A DNA stretch of 64,000 bases from JABFRG01 sp038210445 (GCA_038210445.1 JBBQWQ010000008.1:62001-126000); one strand, 5' to 3'. Shown: positions 7,192 to 17,493, counted from the stretch's first letter. The notes: generated by a model from the sequence alone, not told the origin. Made by a program: numbers and translations.

Positions 7192-8916
7192 ATGCGTCGC
7201 TTCCTCCCCCTTGCTGCCCTCCTCGGCCTCTCCGTCTTTGCGTGCGCCCTCGAGTCCGACGACGACCTCGACGACTCGTCTGAAGACAGCGCGCTCACCG
7301 AGGGGACCGCCGAGACCCGTGCGGCGCTTCGGCTGGTGAACGACCGGACCGTGACGAAAGAGGAGCTGGTGACCAAGGCCAAGGTGCAGGCAGCCATCGC
7401 GGGCCGCATCGTCGGTCATCGCAATGGCCTCGACGGGCTCGCAGGGACCGCCGACGACGACGCCTACGAGACGCTTGCGGAGCTCAAGAGCCAGAGCGTG
7501 GGCACCGCCACCTTGAAGAAGCTCGTCGACTACGCCAAAGCGCGCGGCTTCATGAGCACTGCCGAAGTGGTGTTCTCGCCGCAGGCCTACGACCAAAGCC
7601 ACCTGGCCAAGGTGGCGCAGCTCATCGCCGGCGCCAAGGAGTCCATCGACATCGCCATGTACAGCTTCTCCGACGCCGGCATCAGCAGCGCCATCGAAGC
7701 CGCCTCGGCCCGCGGCGTGAAGGTTCGCTTTCTGTTCGAGACCGGGGGCGACGACAGCCGAAAGCCGGCACTCACCATTCAGAACACCAAGTCGTGGCAG
7801 CTCGAGAAGCGCGGCGCCGACGTTCGCTTCATGAACAAGATCATGCACCACAAGTTCATGATCGTGGACGGCCCGCGCGACGCCATGGACCGCGCCAGCG
7901 GTGCGCGCATCGTCACCGGCAGCGCCAACTGGTCGAGCGGCGCTGCCACACGCTACGACGAAAATACGCTTTTTCTCAGCGGGGAGGCGGAGCTGGCGCT
8001 GCGTCTGCAACGAGAGTTCAACACCCTCTGGGAGCACTCGCGCGACTTCGTCTCCACCCGCACCTTCGAGTACGCGCCCTCCACCCTCGCCATTGTCGAC
8101 CCGCTGGTTCCAGACGACGCTGGCATCGATGCGCTCTTCACGTCGTCGAACTTCACCGCGAGCGGCCCCACGTTTCGAGCCAACGGTAAAGACACGGTCG
8201 CCGACGCACTGGTGCGCGCCATCGAGGGCGCCACCAAGTCGATTCACCTGGCCTCGGGCCACCTGCGCTCTCGCCCGGTGGCTGAGGCGCTGGAGAAGAA
8301 GCGCATCGCCGCGCCGACTGTCGACATTCGCGTGTACCTCGACAGCCAAGAGTACGTCTCGCAGAGCGGACACAACGCGCAGGTCTCCGATCGCGCCGAG
8401 TGCCTCACCGCGGCCGCCGGAAGCCAGAGCGCCATCGACGACTGCAACGAAAAGGGCTTCCTCTTCGGCTACGAAGTGGGTCAGGCCGGCGTGAATGTAA
8501 AGTACAAGTATTACGCCTATCGCTGGGACACCAGCTACGCCCCGCAGATGCACAACAAGTTCATGGTGGTAGACGCGAAGACGCTCTACACCGGCAGCTA
8601 CAATCTCTCCGACAACGCCGAGCACGAAACCTTCGAGAACATGCTGGTCTTCAGCGGCGCCTCTTTCGCGCCTCTGGTGAATTCGTACGAGCAAACCTTC
8701 GAGAAGCTCTGGCGCACCGGCGAGGCCGAGGCCAAGCTCGCGGCGCTCGAGGCCAAGCTGGCGGGCACCGGCCCGGTGCCCATCGTGTTCGACGCCATGG
8801 CCCTCGACTGGGCGCAGGTCACCGCGCTCAAGACCAAGATTCGCGTGGCGTGCCCGGCGGTCGACTCCGACGCCTACCGCACCAACGCGGCGGGTCACCT
8901 CACGTGCGCCCGCTGA
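7192..8916 (+). CDS. Secreted phospholipase D-superfamily lipoprotein (two HKD motifs)
   Basis: I chose ATG 7192, not an upstream GTG, because it gives a lipoprotein signal (MRRFLPLAALLGLSVFACAL) and follows a -10-like TACGTT by 6 nt. The 574-residue protein has two PLDc repeats. The first has HHKFMIVDG (H219-x-K221-x4-D226) and the second MHNKFMVVDA (H454-x-K456-x4-D461), each followed by TGSxN/TGSYNLS. Both catalytic half-sites are complete, so an active phosphodiesterase (phospholipase or nuclease) outside the cytoplasm is expected from the family. A C-terminal tail of about 90 residues follows the second repeat. An acidic spacer follows the lipobox. No immunity gene is adjacent. The substrate cannot be read from sequence. 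Confidence 0.9.
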   Translation: MRRFLPLAALLGLSVFACALESDDDLDDSSEDSALTEGTAETRAALRLVNDRTVTKEELVTKAKVQAAIAGRIVGHRNGLDGLAGTADDDAYETLAELKSQSVGTATLKKLVDYAKARGFMSTAEVVFSPQAYDQSHLAKVAQLIAGAKESIDIAMYSFSDAGISSAIEAASARGVKVRFLFETGGDDSRKPALTIQNTKSWQLEKRGADVRFMNKIMHHKFMIVDGPRDAMDRASGARIVTGSANWSSGAATRYDENTLFLSGEAELALRLQREFNTLWEHSRDFVSTRTFEYAPSTLAIVDPLVPDDAGIDALFTSSNFTASGPTFRANGKDTVADALVRAIEGATKSIHLASGHLRSRPVAEALEKKRIAAPTVDIRVYLDSQEYVSQSGHNAQVSDRAECLTAAAGSQSAIDDCNEKGFLFGYEVGQAGVNVKYKYYAYRWDTSYAPQMHNKFMVVDAKTLYTGSYNLSDNAEHETFENMLVFSGASFAPLVNSYEQTFEKLWRTGEAEAKLAALEAKLAGTGPVPIVFDAMALDWAQVTALKTKIRVACPAVDSDAYRTNAAGHLTCAR

Positions 8917-9132
8917 GCGTCTGCGCCTTCCGAATCGGGACTCTCCCTTGACAACGCGGTCGGACGCGGTCACCTTCTGGAAAACCCGCAACCTGTAGGT
9001 GCTCGGCTCTAAGGCGTTATCTCTTCACAATCCCAACCTTCCTTCGCGTGCCCTCGCTGGCGCGCCGCTGTCGCGTTGGGTGCGTCGCCTTTGGTCGAGT
9101 CGCCGCCTGCGGTCGAGTCGCCGCCTGCGTAA
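8917..9132 (+). other. Non-coding stretch before the tRNA-like locus
   Basis: I see no coding frame or terminator hairpin of note here. Its only structure is the 18-bp tandem duplication at 9093-9128. Frames open on the minus strand across this stretch and the tRNA-like locus are antisense artefacts. Confidence 0.5.
9093..9128 (+). repeat. 18-bp tandem duplication
   Basis: GGTCGAGTCGCCGCCTGC occurs twice in perfect tandem (9093-9110 and 9111-9128), ending 4 bp before the tRNA-like sequence. Two copies are too few for a CRISPR or VNTR claim. Confidence 0.8.
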
Positions 9133-9208
9133 CGCGGGGTAGTAGGAGTGGCCCCTACGTCGGGATAGCCTCCCGGAGACGCTCGTTCGAATCGAGCCCC
9201 CGCACCCA
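9133..9208 (+). tRNA. tRNA-like sequence with initiator hallmarks but no CAT anticodon
   Basis: Exactly 76 nt fold as a cloverleaf. The acceptor is CGCGGGG/CCCCGCA with the C1-A72 mismatch of bacterial initiator tRNA. T8 is present and the D stem is GTAG/CTAC. The anticodon stem is TCGGG/CCCGG, including the three G-C pairs diagnostic of tRNA-fMet. The variable region has 4 nt, the T arm is GCTCG-TTCGAAT-CGAGC, and the sequence ends in encoded CCA. The acceptor and 'GTCGGG' segment match Escherichia coli tRNA-fMet. However, the loop is ATAGCCT, so positions 34-36 read AGC, not CAT, and positions 37-38 are C and T instead of purines. Either a decayed initiator-tRNA copy or an unusual tRNA; I favour a pseudo-tRNA. 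The D loop also lacks A14. Confidence 0.5.
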
Positions 9209-9313
9209 TTTCTTCGTTCGCGAGTCTGCGACTGTCGCCTCCTGCGAGGCGCGCTGCCGCGGACCTCCCGTTTCTTCGTGCTGCAAAAGCCACGAAACCA
9301 AGAACACGGGAGA

Positions 9314-9619
9314 ATGAAGATGAATTTGAAAAGAATGATGGAAGACATTTGCGCCCTGGGGCGTGAATCGCGAGAGTTGAAGGCTCTCTTGAGAAGAACC
9401 TGGCACGAGCCCATGGGCGATGCGCAACGGCGCGCCTGCGTGGTGCGCTACCGCACGACGGAGCTGCTGGTGTGCCGCGCGCATCTGCGGGGAAGGGTGC
9501 ATGTTGCACGAAAGCCGCGCGACTTCGCCGGCGCGAGCTGGGACGCGCTCGCATACGCCACCGTGGTGGCAGCGCGGGTGGCCGAGGCGTACCCGAGCGC
9601 TTCTGCGGAGGTCGCATGA
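9314..9619 (+). CDS. Small hypothetical protein coupled to TatD
   Basis: A 101-residue basic protein starting at ATG 9314, preceded by GGGAGA at good spacing. The N-terminus is helical and Met/Lys/Arg-rich (MKMNLKRMMEDICALGRESR). The C-terminus (WDALAYATVVAARVAEAYP) looks helical and conserved-like, but I recognise no family. Its TGA overlaps the ATG of the TatD gene (ATGA), so the two are translationally coupled. That suggests a role linked to nucleic-acid turnover, which is only an inference. Confidence 0.6.
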   Translation: MKMNLKRMMEDICALGRESRELKALLRRTWHEPMGDAQRRACVVRYRTTELLVCRAHLRGRVHVARKPRDFAGASWDALAYATVVAARVAEAYPSASAEVA

Positions 9620-10428
9620 AACCCTCCGCACACGCGCTTGTCGATATCGGCGCGAACCTCGGCAACAAGGCGTTTCGAGACGACTTGCCGGCGGTGCTGC
9701 AGCGGGCTGCTGCCGCCGGCGTGCACGACGTCGTCGTCACCGGCACCAGCGTAGCAGCGAGCACCGAGGCGCTGGCCCTGGCGCACACCGCTGGTGCACC
9801 GGTGCGTCTGTGGGCCACGGCGGGTATTCACCCGCACCATGCCAAGACCGGGGGCCCACGCGCCACGCAGTCGCTCAGGGACCTCTGCAAGGCCGAGGCG
9901 GTAAGGGCAGTGGGCGAGTGCGGCCTCGACTTCGACCGCAATTTCTCGCCCCGGGAAGACCAGCTCGCCTGCTTCGAGGCCCAGCTGGAGCTGGCGGCGG
10001 AGCTCGGGCTTCCGGTGTTCCTCCACGAGCGCGCGGCCCACGAGCCCTTCTACGCGCTGATGCAGCGGTGGCGGCCACGGCTGCGGGCCGCGGTGGTTCA
10101 CTGCTTCACGGGTGACGAGCGGGCGCTCCTGCGGTACCTCGATCTCGACCTGCACATCGGGTTCACCGGCTGGCTCACCGATCCCCGACGCGGAGCGCAT
10201 TTGGTCCCGCTGGCCCGGCGCATTCCCGCGTCGCGGCTCATGCTCGAGACCGATGCACCGTACATTCTTCCGAAGAACGTTCGGCCAGCTCGCGAACGTC
10301 GCAACGAGCCGGCGCTTCTGCCCCACGTGCTGTCGGCAGTCGCCGCCGCGCGCGGAGAATCGGAGGCCGAGGTCGCCGCCGCAACCACCCGCACTGCGCA
10401 AGCCTTCTTCGGCATCGGTGAGCGATGA
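9616..10428 (+). CDS. tatD: TatD-family metal-dependent hydrolase/DNase
   Basis: A 270-residue TIM-barrel protein starting at ATG 9616 in an ATGA overlap. The N-terminus VDIGANLGNKAF matches the TatD/TATDN1 subtype (Escherichia coli TatD has FDIGVNL) instead of the YcfH-type HxH. Other family motifs are TAGIHPHHAK, GECGLDFDRNFSP, PVFLHERAA, VVHCFTGD and LETDAPYI. These supply the Glu, His and Asp ligands for the divalent metals. TatD enzymes are 3'-5' exonucleases acting on single-stranded DNA/RNA, in the cytoplasm. Length is normal for the family. It is coupled to the small upstream gene. Confidence 0.92.
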   Translation: MKPSAHALVDIGANLGNKAFRDDLPAVLQRAAAAGVHDVVVTGTSVAASTEALALAHTAGAPVRLWATAGIHPHHAKTGGPRATQSLRDLCKAEAVRAVGECGLDFDRNFSPREDQLACFEAQLELAAELGLPVFLHERAAHEPFYALMQRWRPRLRAAVVHCFTGDERALLRYLDLDLHIGFTGWLTDPRRGAHLVPLARRIPASRLMLETDAPYILPKNVRPARERRNEPALLPHVLSAVAAARGESEAEVAAATTRTAQAFFGIGER

Positions 10429-10497
10429 CCGATACCCTTTGAAGAGCGAGGATCGCTGCTCTAGACGCCGGCGCGCTCTACGCCCTATCTTTGGATC

Positions 10498-10914
10498 ATG
10501 TCCGCTCCTCGCTGGCCGTTGGCCTCGTTCGTCGCCTTCGGCCTGGCGTGTTCGCACCCCCAGGAGACCCCGCCGACAGCCGCCGTTGCGAGCGCAGCGC
10601 CTTCGCCGCTCTCGTCACCATTCGCGGCCGTTCCTGCCGAGAAGCGACGATGCTTGCCGGTGGTCGCCGCCGGGTGCGGCTGCGTCTACACCTGCGGCGT
10701 GGGCGTCGAGACCAAGCCCGGCGTCTATGCAGTGCGCCACCCTTTCTGGAAAGATACGCCGCTGGTCGCCACCGTGAAGCCATGGTGCGTGGCCGGCACC
10801 TGCACCGATGCCTTTCACGGCGAGATCGTCTGCAGTGGCATCTGCGCGCCGAAGCCCGCCGACGCGACCTGCCACTTCGAAGGCGACGCGTGCGTGGGCG
10901 CGCCGAGCCCTTGA
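10498..10914 (+). CDS. Cys-rich lipoprotein
   Basis: A 138-residue protein with signal and lipobox (WPLASFVAFGLACSH), an Ala/Pro/Ser spacer, then a compact domain with about ten cysteines (RCLPVVAAGCGCVYTCG, WCVAGTC, VCSGICAP, TCHFEGDAC). These probably form disulfides in the periplasm or outer membrane. TATCTT ends 6 nt before the ATG, a leaderless arrangement. It faces the sigma54 activator gene convergently with a 10-bp gap. No known family. Confidence 0.75.
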   Translation: MSAPRWPLASFVAFGLACSHPQETPPTAAVASAAPSPLSSPFAAVPAEKRRCLPVVAAGCGCVYTCGVGVETKPGVYAVRHPFWKDTPLVATVKPWCVAGTCTDAFHGEIVCSGICAPKPADATCHFEGDACVGAPSP

Positions 10915-10924
10915 GCCGAACGCG

Positions 10925-12682
<1,758 letters not shown>

Positions 12683-12750
12683 GGGCTTCCAGAGGGCGCG
12701 CGCGATCGCGGCGCAGGCGCTCCGTGAGTATGGTACCGGAAAAGCTCCCC

Positions 12751-13683
12751 ATGCGATCGGGTCATCCCCTCGAACCTCTGGCGCTCCTTCGCACCCCGGC
12801 GCGGGCGAGCCGGCGCATCTTGGGGCGCTTCGGGCCTGCGTGGGCGCTGGCGCTGCTGTTCTCGCTCCACGGCCACGAGGCGCGGGCCGACGACGCGGCG
12901 ACCGCTGACGCGCTCTTCCGCGAAGGCCGCATGGCCCTGGCGCGCGGCGACTACGAAGAGGCAACCCGTCGCTTTGCCGAGAGCGAACGCCTCCAGCCGG
13001 CGCCGGGCACGCGCTTGAACCTCGCCACTGCAGAGAGCCACACCGGCCACCTGGCCTCGGCCTGGGAGCACGCGCGTGCGTCGCGCGACGAGCTCGGCTT
13101 GGCCGACGATCGGCGCGCGGTGGCCCAGAAGCTGTTCGACGATCTCGACGCGCGGGTGCCCCGCCTGACGCTGCGCTCGGTGGGCAAGCTGGCCGCAGGC
13201 GCCCGCATGTTTCTCGACGGAACCGAACTGCGCGAGGGGAGCCTGGGCGTCGCGCTGCCGCAAGATCCCGGGTCGCACCGGGTGCTCATCACCGCGCCCG
13301 GCTACCTCGACCTGCCGCTGGTGGTCACGTTGCGCGAGGGAGATCGCGAGTCGCTGGAGATTCGTCTCGGCGAACGACAGTTCGGATCACCCGCAACCGC
13401 GCCCGCGCCTGCGCCCTCGCGCAGTCCGCTCCGAAGTGTCGGTGGGATCACCACCGCGGTGGGCGGAGTCTCCCTCGTGGCCGCGGGCGTTCTGGGCGCC
13501 CTGGCCATCGGTCAAAACAGCGTGGTCTCGAACCATTGCGACGCGGCCGGGTGCGACGATCGCGGTTTGGAAGCGTCGCGCACGGGCCACACCCTCGCGC
13601 TCGGGAGCACGGTCACGGCTCTCTCCGGGTTGGTGCTGGTGGCCGGCGGCGTGGTGCTTTGGCTCCTGGCTCCGCGCCACTGA
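12751..13683 (+). CDS. Exported TPR/PEGA-like protein with C-terminal membrane segments
   Basis: About 310 residues from ATG 12751 (GTG 12724 and ATG 12730 are alternatives). After a signal peptide (WALALLFSLHGHEARAD) comes a TPR-like unit (LFREGRMALARGDYEEATRR, SERLQPAPGTRLNLATAESH). Then comes a PEGA-like beta domain (ARMFLDGTELREGSLGVAL) and two hydrophobic segments near the end (GGVSLVAAGVLGALAIG; LSGLVLVAGGVVLWLL). The arrangement matches that of the product at 20205-21179, so the two are paralogues. Family members are surface or envelope scaffold proteins. It is divergent from the sigma54 activator, across about 70 bp. Confidence 0.8.
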   Translation: MRSGHPLEPLALLRTPARASRRILGRFGPAWALALLFSLHGHEARADDAATADALFREGRMALARGDYEEATRRFAESERLQPAPGTRLNLATAESHTGHLASAWEHARASRDELGLADDRRAVAQKLFDDLDARVPRLTLRSVGKLAAGARMFLDGTELREGSLGVALPQDPGSHRVLITAPGYLDLPLVVTLREGDRESLEIRLGERQFGSPATAPAPAPSRSPLRSVGGITTAVGGVSLVAAGVLGALAIGQNSVVSNHCDAAGCDDRGLEASRTGHTLALGSTVTALSGLVLVAGGVVLWLLAPRH

Positions 13684-13717
13684 TGGGCTGGCTTACATCG
13701 TGCTTGAAGGCGCGCCC

Positions 13718-14119
13718 ATGAAGCTCTCCCTCGCCGTGGTTTCGCTCTCTGCCCTCCTCCTCACCCAGGCCTGCGCCGCCCTTGGGCCGCCTCCTGCGCC
13801 CGCGCGCGGACCTGCGGGGGCTTCCCCCTCGGAGGGCGCGTCGTCGCTCGAGACCACCAGCGCCCCGCGAACAGGTAGGGCCGAAAGTGGCGCCGGGTCC
13901 GAACCGACGGCAGATGCCGACGCCCCGGTGACCCCGGAATCCATCGGCGCCAAGTACAAGGCCGACGTCCGAAAATGCATGCACGGTGAGCCGGTCGATG
14001 GGGGCAGCATGGTCGGTGGTGGCACCTGCGCCGCGCTCCGGCGAGCCTACCGCAGCGGCGACGCGTCCGAGCTCCCCAAGGGCGCAGCCGATGCGTTCAA
14101 AGAAGAGAAGGGACGCTGA
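13718..14119 (+). CDS. Small lipoprotein, unknown function
   Basis: 133 residues. The lipoprotein signal (MKLSLAVVSLSALLLTQACA) is followed by a long Pro/Ala/Ser-rich linker and a short C-terminal domain with two cysteines (VRKCMHGEP, GGTCAALRRA). No family is recognised. It lies 34 bp after the TPR/PEGA-like gene, so cotranscription is likely, and a hairpin follows directly. Confidence 0.7.
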   Translation: MKLSLAVVSLSALLLTQACAALGPPPAPARGPAGASPSEGASSLETTSAPRTGRAESGAGSEPTADADAPVTPESIGAKYKADVRKCMHGEPVDGGSMVGGGTCAALRRAYRSGDASELPKGAADAFKEEKGR

Positions 14120-14122
14120 GCG

Positions 14123-14140
14123 CCGGAACATTTTTTCCGG
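14123..14140 (+). terminator. Hairpin terminator candidate
   Basis: CCGGAA-CATTTT-TTCCGG begins 3 bp after the lipoprotein stop. It has six perfect pairs and a T-rich loop. There is no U tract after the stem, so factor-independent termination is uncertain. Confidence 0.45.
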
Positions 14141-14302
14141 CCCCGCGCAGGCGGCTGCAGAAACTTTCCGGCGGTCGCCCTGCGCCAGCGTGTTTCTCGC
14201 AGTTTTCCCGAGGTGTGAAGGCGCAGGCGCTTGGCCCAGCGCTTGCGAAGGGCAGACCCGACGGCGCACCGAGGTTGGGGCGCCGCGGAGGTCTGTTTTC
14301 CC

Positions 14303-14785
14303 ATGATGTTCACGCGCGCTCTTCCCATCGCCATGCTCGTTTCTGTCTCTGCCACCGGGTGCATGGGCCTCTTCGGTCCGCCCCGTACGCCGATGCCCGC
14401 CAACGAGGTGGCCGCGCTCACCACCTGCAAGACCGGCGATCTCTCCAAGATCAAGAAGAACCTGGTGCTCGCCGGCTACGGCGTAACCCGCTCCGACGGC
14501 GATATGATCGAGACCGACTTCAAGCAGGTCACCAAGTTCGGTTCCACCAAGGAGCTCGAGAAGATCTCGGTGGTGCGCGTCGACGAGAACACCACCAAGT
14601 TCAAGATCAAGGTTCGGGTCGAAAGCAAGCAAGAGGTGGAGAGCGCCAAGGTCAAGGACGGTAGCGGACGCACCGTCGCGACCGGCACGCGCGTCGAAGA
14701 CACGAGCGACGAGAGCGAAGCCGAGTACTACCAGGAGGGGCGCCCGCAGTACGAAGAGGCGCGCAAGACGGTGTGCGGCGGCTAA
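14303..14785 (+). CDS. Putative lipoprotein, unknown function
   Basis: 160 residues from ATG 14303 (ATG 14306 is equally possible). The signal ends in SVSATGCMG, a good lipobox. The mature part is charged and beta-like (ADYGVTR-type turn, FGSTKELEKISVVRVDEN, KFKIKVRVESK), with only Cys near position 48 and a final CGG. No family is recognised. It is a stand-alone gene 180 bp after the hairpin. Confidence 0.7.
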   Translation: MMFTRALPIAMLVSVSATGCMGLFGPPRTPMPANEVAALTTCKTGDLSKIKKNLVLAGYGVTRSDGDMIETDFKQVTKFGSTKELEKISVVRVDENTTKFKIKVRVESKQEVESAKVKDGSGRTVATGTRVEDTSDESEAEYYQEGRPQYEEARKTVCGG

Positions 14786-14847
14786 TCCCGCGCGACCCGG
14801 CGCGGTTGCGTTCCCGCCTCGGGCGATCCATGATTGATTGCTTCGAG

Positions 14848-16170
14848 ATGCGCCGCGTTCTCACCCTCGGTTTCCTGGCCCTCGCCGCCTGCGAGGGCCT
14901 CATCGGCGCCGACTTCGATCGCACAGCGCGGGCCCCCGACGGGGGGGCATCGGTCGACGGAGGTCTCTCTCCGGAGGCGAGCGCAGTCGACGGCGCCCCG
15001 CGTGACGCGTACGTGCCGCCGGCGGCGTGCGGCGACACCAGCGGCCTCGACATGGCGGGCGGCTACCCCATGGGCCGTGGATGCCCAACCCGTGCCGCCC
15101 ATGTCGACGTGCTCCCGCCGCAGAAGCCCCGGGTCAAGAGCCGGTCGGTGGTGGGCGCGCGCGGTCCGTACGTGTATTTTACAGGTAGTCCAGTGCTGCG
15201 CAGCGACGGCACCGCCCTGGCGGTCGCCAGCATCGGCGTGGGCGAGGCCTCAGGCTTTCGCTTTGCTTTGGTGGGATTCAAGGATGGCCGCGAGGTGCTG
15301 CGCACGGAGCTTGGCGACGCCATCGTGGGCGCCGGCGCGGTCCCCGCAGTAGCCGCCGACGGCACCATCTACGTTCAGCTCGACAAGCTCTACGCGGTGT
15401 CGAGCGCCGGGGTGGTCCGCTGGTCCAAGCCCCTGGGCTCGTTCGGCGCAGGCTCTCCGCTCGTGCTCGGAGACGGCGCCATCGTGGTGCTGGCCGACCG
15501 CCAGATGATCGCCTTCGAGCCCAACGGCGCGGTGCGCTTCTCCGCGTCCCTCGGCAGCGCGCCCACCGATCCGCTCTTCGTGGGCGCGGTGGCTGCGTCA
15601 CCCACCGGCGTGTTGCACGCCGCCACCACCACCGGTGCCTCGAGCGCCGACGGCTCCCTGGTTGCCGTGAGCACCAACGGCATCACGCTCTGGAGCAAAC
15701 CGCTCAGCGGCGGGGCAGCGATGGGCCCGACGGTACGCGGCGATGGGCGCATCTACGCCACCTCGAGCACCCTCGCTGCGTTCCTGCCCACCGGCACGCT
15801 CGAGTCGTCGCGCGCGTTGCCCCACGCCACAGAAGGCGGTGGCCTGGCCCTCGCGGGCGCCGATCTCTGGTTTCCCGGGCGCATCGGCGGGCCGTACCGT
15901 TTCGATATCGACGCGGGCGCCTTCGCCACCTTCGACGTGAGCGGCAAGGCGTCGGCGCTGGTGTCGTTTCGCGATGGGTCGGTGGTGCTGCTGCGCCAGG
16001 GCGTGGCGCTCACGCCGCCCTGCCGTGTGGAGCGATGGGACCGCGCCGGCGCACCGCTCTGGACGGTGGAGATCGAAGGCGAGAGCGGCGAGCTCTTTCC
16101 CGTCGCCGTAGACGGCGCCGGCAACCTCTACGCCACCCAGGGCGGCTCGCTCTACGTCATCGGCGACTGA
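14848..16170 (+). CDS. PQQ-like beta-propeller lipoprotein
   Basis: I chose ATG 14848 because it gives MRRVLTLGFLALAACEG, a lipoprotein signal. The 440-residue protein has an Asp/Gly/Ala spacer typical of myxobacterial lipoproteins. It then shows repeated blades of PQQ/YVTN type, such as DGTIYVQLDKLYAVSSAGVV, ANGAVRFSASLGSAP-like turns, NGITLWSKPLSGG, DGRIYATSSTLAAF and GNLYATQGGSLYVI. Such propellers are usually binding platforms or BamB-like structural proteins. No catalytic residues for a dehydrogenase are evident. It converges on the kinase gene at 16201. Confidence 0.8.
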   Translation: MRRVLTLGFLALAACEGLIGADFDRTARAPDGGASVDGGLSPEASAVDGAPRDAYVPPAACGDTSGLDMAGGYPMGRGCPTRAAHVDVLPPQKPRVKSRSVVGARGPYVYFTGSPVLRSDGTALAVASIGVGEASGFRFALVGFKDGREVLRTELGDAIVGAGAVPAVAADGTIYVQLDKLYAVSSAGVVRWSKPLGSFGAGSPLVLGDGAIVVLADRQMIAFEPNGAVRFSASLGSAPTDPLFVGAVAASPTGVLHAATTTGASSADGSLVAVSTNGITLWSKPLSGGAAMGPTVRGDGRIYATSSTLAAFLPTGTLESSRALPHATEGGGLALAGADLWFPGRIGGPYRFDIDAGAFATFDVSGKASALVSFRDGSVVLLRQGVALTPPCRVERWDRAGAPLWTVEIEGESGELFPVAVDGAGNLYATQGGSLYVIGD

Positions 16171-16200
16171 GCGCCGCCAGCGGCGCGTTCAGCGGCGCGT

Positions 16201-17493
16201 TCAGCGGCGGATGTCCATGGGGTCGGGCTTGCCGCCGAGGGCCGCCACCGAGGGAGCTGGAATCGGCGCGGTCGTCGAGGTCGACGCCGCTGCAGCGCCC
16301 GAGGCTCGGGCTTCGGGTGTGCGGCGCGGAGAGGCATCCATGCGCGGAAGCGAGTCTCGCGTTACGGCGAGGTGGCCGCGTGGGTCTTCGGCCCGTGTGC
16401 TGTGCTCGCGCGCGGGTCCTCCGCCCTCGGTGCCCGCCGGCCAGCTACCCCAAGCGACGAGCGCAGCCAGCCCCACAGCCAGGACAGCCAGGGCAGCCAG
16501 GACAGCCAGCCCGAGCCTTGCTCTCGTCACCCTCGCCGCCGCAGTGCGGCCCGTTCGCAAAGGGTTGAGCGTGACCGTCGCCGCCTGCGCGGACCCGGAA
16601 TCGCCGCCGATCGTGCCGAGGGCCTCGCGCATCGACGCGGCGTCCGAGAAGCGCGTAGAGCGGTGAAAGGCGAGCGCGCGATCGAGGAAGGCCGCGAGCG
16701 CCGGCGACGCGCCGCGGAAACGCGTGGCGGTCTTCGGCACCGGGCGGGTGGCTGCGTTCAGCAAGCGCTCGTGCTTGGTCGCGCCGTCGTGTGCGTCGAG
16801 ACCGCTCACGAGCTTCAAGGTCAGCGCGCCCACCGCGAAGAGATCGCTCCGCGCGTCCACGTCGCAGAGCCTTCCGGCCGCCTGTTCCGGCGCCATGAAG
16901 GCGAGGGTGCCCAGCAGCTCCCCGTCTTCGGCCAGCGAGAGCGCGTCGTCGTCGTCTTCGTCGTCGTCGTGCGCCTCGAACGCGCGCCCCGCCAGGCCGA
17001 AGTCGAGGAGGCGCAGCGTTCCGTCGGTCTCGAGGAACACGTTGGCGGGCTTGACGTCGCGATGCACGACGGAGGCGGCGTGGGCGGCCCCGAGGATCTC
17101 CAGCAGGGCGCTCACCCAGGTTGCCACCTCCGCCATCGGGAGGGGCCCGCGGGCCGCGCGAAGGTCTTCCAGCGTCTCGCCCCGAAGAAAGGGCATCACC
17201 AGGAACGGCACGCCGTCGTCGAGCCCCTCGGCCAGTATGGGCACCACACCGGGATGGTTCACCCGCAAAACCAGCGCCGCCTCCCTGCGGAAGCGACGCA
17301 CCAAGGCATCGTGCGTTTGCAAGTGCGGGTGCAAGCGTTTCACCGCCACCGTGGCCCCATCCGCGGTGCGCGCCTCGTACACCGCCGCCGCGCCGCCCAC
17401 GCCGGCCACCGCGAGAAGCGTGTATCCTCCCGGCAATACGTTGCCTACGCGCTCGCGCGCGTGGCGTTCCAACGATTGCATGGCGATGCCCAC
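16201..17493 (-). CDS. Hanks-type Ser/Thr protein kinase, C-terminal membrane anchor
   Basis: A 430-residue protein. Residues about 22-290 form the kinase domain with Lys in VAVKRLHPHL, catalytic HRDVKPAN, LDFGLAG and APEQ, so all active-site elements are present. The Gly loop (VAGVGGAAAVYEA) is slightly degenerate. The activation segment has an unusual acidic insert (AHDDDEDDDDALSLAEDGE). A hydrophobic stretch near 330-350 (LGLAVLAALAVLAVGLAAL), encoded by a short tandem DNA repeat, should be a membrane helix. The tail is Pro/Ser/Thr/Ala-rich. GTG 17493 was chosen because TAGCTT ends 6 nt upstream; ATG 17481 is the alternative. Targets are unknown; the FHA-containing activator nearby is a plausible reader of its phosphorylation. 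Confidence 0.9.
   Translation of the reverse strand: MGIAMQSLERHARERVGNVLPGGYTLLAVAGVGGAAAVYEARTADGATVAVKRLHPHLQTHDALVRRFRREAALVLRVNHPGVVPILAEGLDDGVPFLVMPFLRGETLEDLRAARGPLPMAEVATWVSALLEILGAAHAASVVHRDVKPANVFLETDGTLRLLDFGLAGRAFEAHDDDEDDDDALSLAEDGELLGTLAFMAPEQAAGRLCDVDARSDLFAVGALTLKLVSGLDAHDGATKHERLLNAATRPVPKTATRFRGASPALAAFLDRALAFHRSTRFSDAASMREALGTIGGDSGSAQAATVTLNPLRTGRTAAARVTRARLGLAVLAALAVLAVGLAALVAWGSWPAGTEGGGPAREHSTRAEDPRGHLAVTRDSLPRMDASPRRTPEARASGAAAASTSTTAPIPAPSVAALGGKPDPMDIRR
16476..16510 (+). repeat. Short tandem repeat inside a transmembrane-coding segment
   Basis: Repeated ACAGCCAGG/GCAGCCAGG units encode the Ala/Val/Leu-rich membrane helix of the kinase. This kind of slippage-prone tract can change helix length. 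Confidence 0.6.

Noticed and set aside
9093..9128. CRISPR array
   Set aside because: Only two contiguous 18-bp copies without spacers.
9025..9818. Minus-strand proteins across the tRNA-like locus
   Set aside because: The GARFERA-type segment is what the antisense of an initiator-type tRNA gives; no independent coding evidence.
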